The notes under the pieces were generated by a model. That model was given only the letters and a program-made list of their open reading frames with translations, searched no databases and was not told the origin of the DNA. 34,375 nucleotides of DNA from an uncultured beta proteobacterium (GTDB lineage: Bacteria > Pseudomonadota > Gammaproteobacteria > Burkholderiales > Burkholderiaceae_C), in the NCBI GenBank assembly GCA_903828665.1, contig CAIKMZ010000049.1, forward strand, positions 1-34,375, given 5' to 3'. Positions 31,512 through 34,375 of the stretch are shown in pieces. The position numbers and the translations under genes are program-made. Each line of letters starts with the position of its first letter. The stretch's first letter is position 1.

Positions 31512-32915
31512 ATGCTTGACGTACTGGTTATCGGCGGCGGTAACGCCGCGCTGTGCGCGGCCCTGATGGCGCGCGAGGCTGGTGCCTCTGTGCTGCTGCT
31601 CGAAGCCGCGCCACGCGCCTGGCGCGGCGGCAACTCGCAGCACACGCGCAATCTGCGCTGCATGCACGATGCGCCGCAGGACGTGCTGATCGACGCCTAC
31701 CCCGAGGAAGAATACTGGCAGGACCTGCTCAAGGTCACCGGCGGCATCACCAATGAGGAACTGGCGCGCCTGACGATCCGCGCCTCCTCCACCTGCCGCG
31801 ACTGGATGCGCAGCCATGGCGTGCACTTTCAGCCACCGCTCTCGGGCGCGCTGCACGTGGCGCGCACCAATGCCTTCTTCATGGGTGGTGGCAAGGCCCT
31901 GGTCAACGCCTATTACCGCAGCGCCGAAAAGCTTGGCGTGCAAGTGCGCTACGAGACGCCGGTGAACTCGGTCGAAATGGACGGCGAGCGCTTTGTCGCC
32001 GTGCACACGGCAGCGGGTGAGCGCATCGCGGCCCGAAGCTGCGTGCTGGCCGCCGGCGGCTTCGAATCCAACCTCGATTGGCTGCGCCAGGCCTGGGGCC
32101 AGAACGAACGCGGCGAATGGCCGGCCGACAACTTTTTGATCCGTGGCACGCGTTTCAATATGGGCGTGCTGCTCAAGCACATGATCGCTGCTGGCGCCGA
32201 CACCATAGGCGACCCGACGCAGGCGCACATGGTGGCGATCGACGCGCGCGCGCCGCTTTTTGATGGTGGCATCTGCACCCGCATCGACTGCGTCTCGCTT
32301 GGCGTCGTGGTCAACCGCGAGGGCGTGCGCTTCTACGACGAGGGCGAGGACTTCTGGCCCAAGCGCTACGCAATCTGGGGCCGCCTGGTGGCGCAGCAGT
32401 CGGGCCAGGTCGGCTACTCCATCATTGACCAGAAAGCCATCGGACGCTTCATGCCGCCGGTCTTTCCCGGTACCAAAGCCGACACCCTCGATGAACTCGC
32501 GCGCAAGCTCGGCCTGCCCGAAGCGGCTTTTGTCAAGACCGTGCAGGACTACAACGCCGCCTGCCAGAGCGGCACGTTCGACCACACGGCGCTCGACGAC
32601 TGCACCACCGCCGGCCTGACACCGGCCAAGACGCACTGGGCGCGTCCCATCGACCATGCGCCCTTCTATGGCTACGCGCTCAAGCCCGGCATCACCTTCA
32701 CCTACCTCGGGCTCAAGGTCAATGCCCAGGCGGCCGTGCACTTTGCTGGCCGGCCCAGTCCGAACCTCTTTGTCGCCGGCGAGATGATGGCCGGCAATGT
32801 GCTGGGCAAGGGCTACACGGCCGGCGTTGGCATGTCCATCGGCACCGCTTTCGGGCGCATCGCCGGCACACAGGCGGCGATTGCTGCGCGGAGGATCGAC
32901 CATGCAAGCGCTTGA
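31512..32915 (+). CDS. tcuA: Tricarballylate dehydrogenase-like FAD protein TcuA
   Basis: A 467-residue FAD protein, the length I recall for TcuA. It opens with [20 protein letters not shown] (dinucleotide-binding loop), then [20 protein letters not shown], a GGNSxHTRN element characteristic of TcuA-type proteins. The late FAD element [19 protein letters not shown] follows. TcuA oxidises tricarballylate to cis-aconitate and passes electrons to TcuB. The downstream tcuB overlaps it, which supports the call, but no tcuC transporter or tcuR is seen in the window, so the true substrate may differ. I chose the ATG at 31512; a TTG at 31482 is in frame but the fold starts here. Third codon positions look richer in G and C than in the upstream genes. 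Confidence 0.85.
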   Translation: MLDVLVIGGGNAALCAALMAREAGASVLLLEAAPRAWRGGNSQHTRNLRCMHDAPQDVLIDAYPEEEYWQDLLKVTGGITNEELARLTIRASSTCRDWMRSHGVHFQPPLSGALHVARTNAFFMGGGKALVNAYYRSAEKLGVQVRYETPVNSVEMDGERFVAVHTAAGERIAARSCVLAAGGFESNLDWLRQAWGQNERGEWPADNFLIRGTRFNMGVLLKHMIAAGADTIGDPTQAHMVAIDARAPLFDGGICTRIDCVSLGVVVNREGVRFYDEGEDFWPKRYAIWGRLVAQQSGQVGYSIIDQKAIGRFMPPVFPGTKADTLDELARKLGLPEAAFVKTVQDYNAACQSGTFDHTALDDCTTAGLTPAKTHWARPIDHAPFYGYALKPGITFTYLGLKVNAQAAVHFAGRPSPNLFVAGEMMAGNVLGKGYTAGVGMSIGTAFGRIAGTQAAIAARRIDHASA

Positions 32916-34101
32916 AGCCCTGGGCCGCGAGGCCGCTGCGCTGGCCAATGGTGGCCGTCCCGTGATTGCTATCCTGAGCGCCAACGAGGCCGAGGTCGGC
33001 CGCCAGATGCAGATTTGCAACGCCTGCCGCTACTGCGAGGGTTTTTGCGCCGTGTTCCCGGCCATGACGCGCCGGCTCGAATTCGGCAAGGCCGATGTGC
33101 ACTACCTGGCCAATCTGTGCCACAACTGCGGCGCCTGCCTGCACGCCTGCCAGTACGCGCCGCCGCACGAGTTCGCCGTCAACGTGCCGCAAGCCATGGC
33201 GAAACTGCGGCTGGACACCTATACCGATTACGCATGGCCGTCCGCCTTGGGCCGCCTGTACCAGCGCAACGGCCTGACGCTGAGCCTGGCCAGCGCTTTC
33301 GCGCTGGTGCTGTTTCTGCTGCTGGCGCTGCTGGCGCGTGGCACGCTTTTTCCGGGGCCACTGCAGGGCAATTTCTATGCGGTCTTTGGCCACAATCTGC
33401 TCGGTCTGATGTTTGGCGCCGTGTTCGGCATGGCCGTGCTGGCGCTGGCTATCGGCCTTGCAAGATTCTGGCGCGGCGTGTCGCTGGCCACAGCAGCGCA
33501 GGACGCGCCAACGCCGGGTCTGTACCGCGCGGCCGGCACCGAGGCTGTCAGCGATGTGCTCAGTCTCAAGTACCTGGGCGGCGGCCATGGCCAGGGCTGC
33601 AACAACGCCGACGATGCGTTCACGCTGTGGCGTCGGCGCTTTCACCATTTCACCTTCTACGGCTTTGGCCTGTGCTTCGCAGCGACCGGTTTGGCCACGC
33701 TTTACCACTACCTGCTGGACCGCCACGCGCCCTATGCCCTGGACAGCCTGCCGGTGTTGCTGGGCACTGCCGGCGGCATCGGTCTACTGATCGGGCCCGT
33801 CGGTCTGCTCTGGCTCAACCTGCAGCGCGACCCGGCGCATGGCGATGTGGCGCAGCGTCCGATGGACCGGGGCTTTATCGCACTGCTGCTGCTGGTGAGT
33901 CTGAGCGGCCTGGCGCTGCTGCTCTGGCGCGACAGCGGCGCCATGGCGCTGCTGCTGGCGCTGCACCTGGGCGTGGTGATGGCCTTGTTTCTCACCATGC
34001 CCTACGGCAAGTTCGCGCACGGCATTTTCCGCAGCGCTGCTTTGCTAAAGTCGGCACTTGAAAAACGCGTACCGAACAAACTTGGGCTTGGCAGCGATTG
34101 A
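32902..34101 (+). CDS. tcuB: TcuB-like membrane iron-sulfur electron-transfer protein
   Basis: A 399-residue inner-membrane protein. The N-terminal part binds two iron-sulfur clusters through [11 protein letters not shown] at about 35-45 and [11 protein letters not shown] at about 73-83. The rest has about six transmembrane helices with several His residues ([23 protein letters not shown]) that could hold haem. TcuB is known to reoxidise the flavin of TcuA and feed electrons to the quinone pool. GGAGG seven bases before the ATG sets the start, which overlaps the end of tcuA by 14 bp; the in-frame reading from 32797 is inside tcuA. It might also serve the homologous flavoprotein at 29943-31430, but that is speculation. 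Confidence 0.9.
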   Translation: MQALEALGREAAALANGGRPVIAILSANEAEVGRQMQICNACRYCEGFCAVFPAMTRRLEFGKADVHYLANLCHNCGACLHACQYAPPHEFAVNVPQAMAKLRLDTYTDYAWPSALGRLYQRNGLTLSLASAFALVLFLLLALLARGTLFPGPLQGNFYAVFGHNLLGLMFGAVFGMAVLALAIGLARFWRGVSLATAAQDAPTPGLYRAAGTEAVSDVLSLKYLGGGHGQGCNNADDAFTLWRRRFHHFTFYGFGLCFAATGLATLYHYLLDRHAPYALDSLPVLLGTAGGIGLLIGPVGLLWLNLQRDPAHGDVAQRPMDRGFIALLLLVSLSGLALLLWRDSGAMALLLALHLGVVMALFLTMPYGKFAHGIFRSAALLKSALEKRVPNKLGLGSD

Positions 34102-34375
34102 GTCGTGAAAGGACTGATCGCCGCTCTTTAGACCATGAACTAACAAGTTGAAGGTGATAGGGATTGGCTGCGACGTTCAATCCGACAATCTGAGTGTCTT
34201 CTTTGGCACAAATAGTCGTACGCACGAAGGGCAGGTTTTCAATATTGCCACCGGCTGCCATGGGCACGTTGTTCGCGGTCATGACTGTCAGTTGTCCGGC
34301 AGCCTGATTTGATGAAACCCTGAACGTCAAGTTTCGGGCGAGCACTTGGCGGTGCGTGCTGGCTCTGGGCGACCA
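33992..34375 (-). CDS. Unrecognised minus-strand open frame, partial, runs off the window
   Basis: The minus strand is open from the right edge down to a stop at 33992. The part outside tcuB (34102-34375) encodes a plausible peptide, with [20 protein letters not shown], then [20 protein letters not shown] and [16 protein letters not shown]. The last 110 bp overlap the end of tcuB on the opposite strand and read as Arg/Cys-rich nonsense, so any real gene is probably shortened or its stop has been lost. An internal ATG lies at 34345, but the frame is open beyond it to the edge. I do not recognise a family. No terminator for tcuB is evident in the interval. Confidence 0.25.
   Translation of the reverse strand, partial: WSPRASTHRQVLARNLTFRVSSNQAAGQLTVMTANNVPMAAGGNIENLPFVRTTICAKEDTQIVGLNVAANPYHLQLVSSWSKERRSVLSRLNRCQAQVCSVRVFQVPTLAKQRCGKCRARTCRRAW

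Noticed and set aside
31425-33020. 531-codon minus-strand frame opposite tcuA
   Set aside because: Its length comes from the high third-position G+C of tcuA. The product has no recognisable domain, while the plus strand encodes TcuA with all motifs.
1-34375. tRNA, rRNA, CRISPR arrays, integrons or phage structural modules
   Set aside because: No repeat-spacer pattern, tRNA cloverleaf or rRNA-like stretch was seen; the only phage-like signal is the repeat module inside the MshP/Q-type protein.

Overview
The window looks like a chromosomal segment of a Betaproteobacterium, most likely Burkholderiales/Comamonadaceae. This rests on the moderately high G+C, an MSHA-type pilus locus in the arrangement seen in that group, an FNR-type regulator, a branched-chain-amino-acid-type (HAAT) ABC transporter with a LysR regulator, and a TcuAB pair. 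The assignment is an inference from gene content, because no rRNA or marker gene is present.

Left edge (1-141): the terminus of an IS21-family insertion sequence, with two terminal repeats and the first codons of istA on the minus strand. The IS end supplies the stop codon of the neighbouring hybrid histidine kinase (136-1920, minus). Next, 2013-10115 (minus) carries an Ig-repeat lipoprotein and the first half of an MSHA/type-IV-pilus-like system: mshN, mshM, mshL (secretin, apparently frameshifted near its N-terminus), mshK, mshJ, a PilN-like gene and mshI. A divergent control region (10116-10307) separates this from the plus-strand half (10308-17512): major pilin mshA, minor pilins of mshC, mshD and mshO type, a very large MshP/MshQ-like tip protein, the motor ATPase mshE and the platform protein mshG. 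Together these encode secretin, pilotin-like, alignment, platform, ATPase and pilin parts of one envelope-spanning pilus. No prepilin peptidase, mshB, mshF or mshH is in the window.

Middle (17517-19634): an oxygen-sensing [4Fe-4S] FNR-type regulator follows mshG by 4 bp and overlaps an LCM/TcmP-family O-methyltransferase. A gene-poor stretch of about 420 bp follows.

Right (19635-34101): a divergent LysR gene faces a long plus-strand catabolic cluster. It encodes a periplasmic binding protein, a LivH permease, a single-chain LivM-LivG-LivF fusion, a cupin, an aldehyde dehydrogenase, a thiamine-diphosphate enzyme with a GHGN motif like that of the cyclic 1,2-dione hydrolases (IolD, cyclohexane-1,2-dione hydrolase), an SDR dehydrogenase, an FAD dehydrogenase of the fumarate reductase/ketosteroid dehydrogenase family, and then TcuA and TcuB. 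My best reading is import and catabolism of an alicyclic or polyol-derived compound: FAD-dependent desaturation, SDR oxidation, hydrolytic C-C cleavage of a cyclic 1,2-diketone by the ThDP enzyme, then oxidation of the resulting semialdehyde. This is the most interesting candidate system in the window. The substrate is inferred, not shown. The last 274 bases contain only an unrecognised minus-strand open frame that runs off the window.
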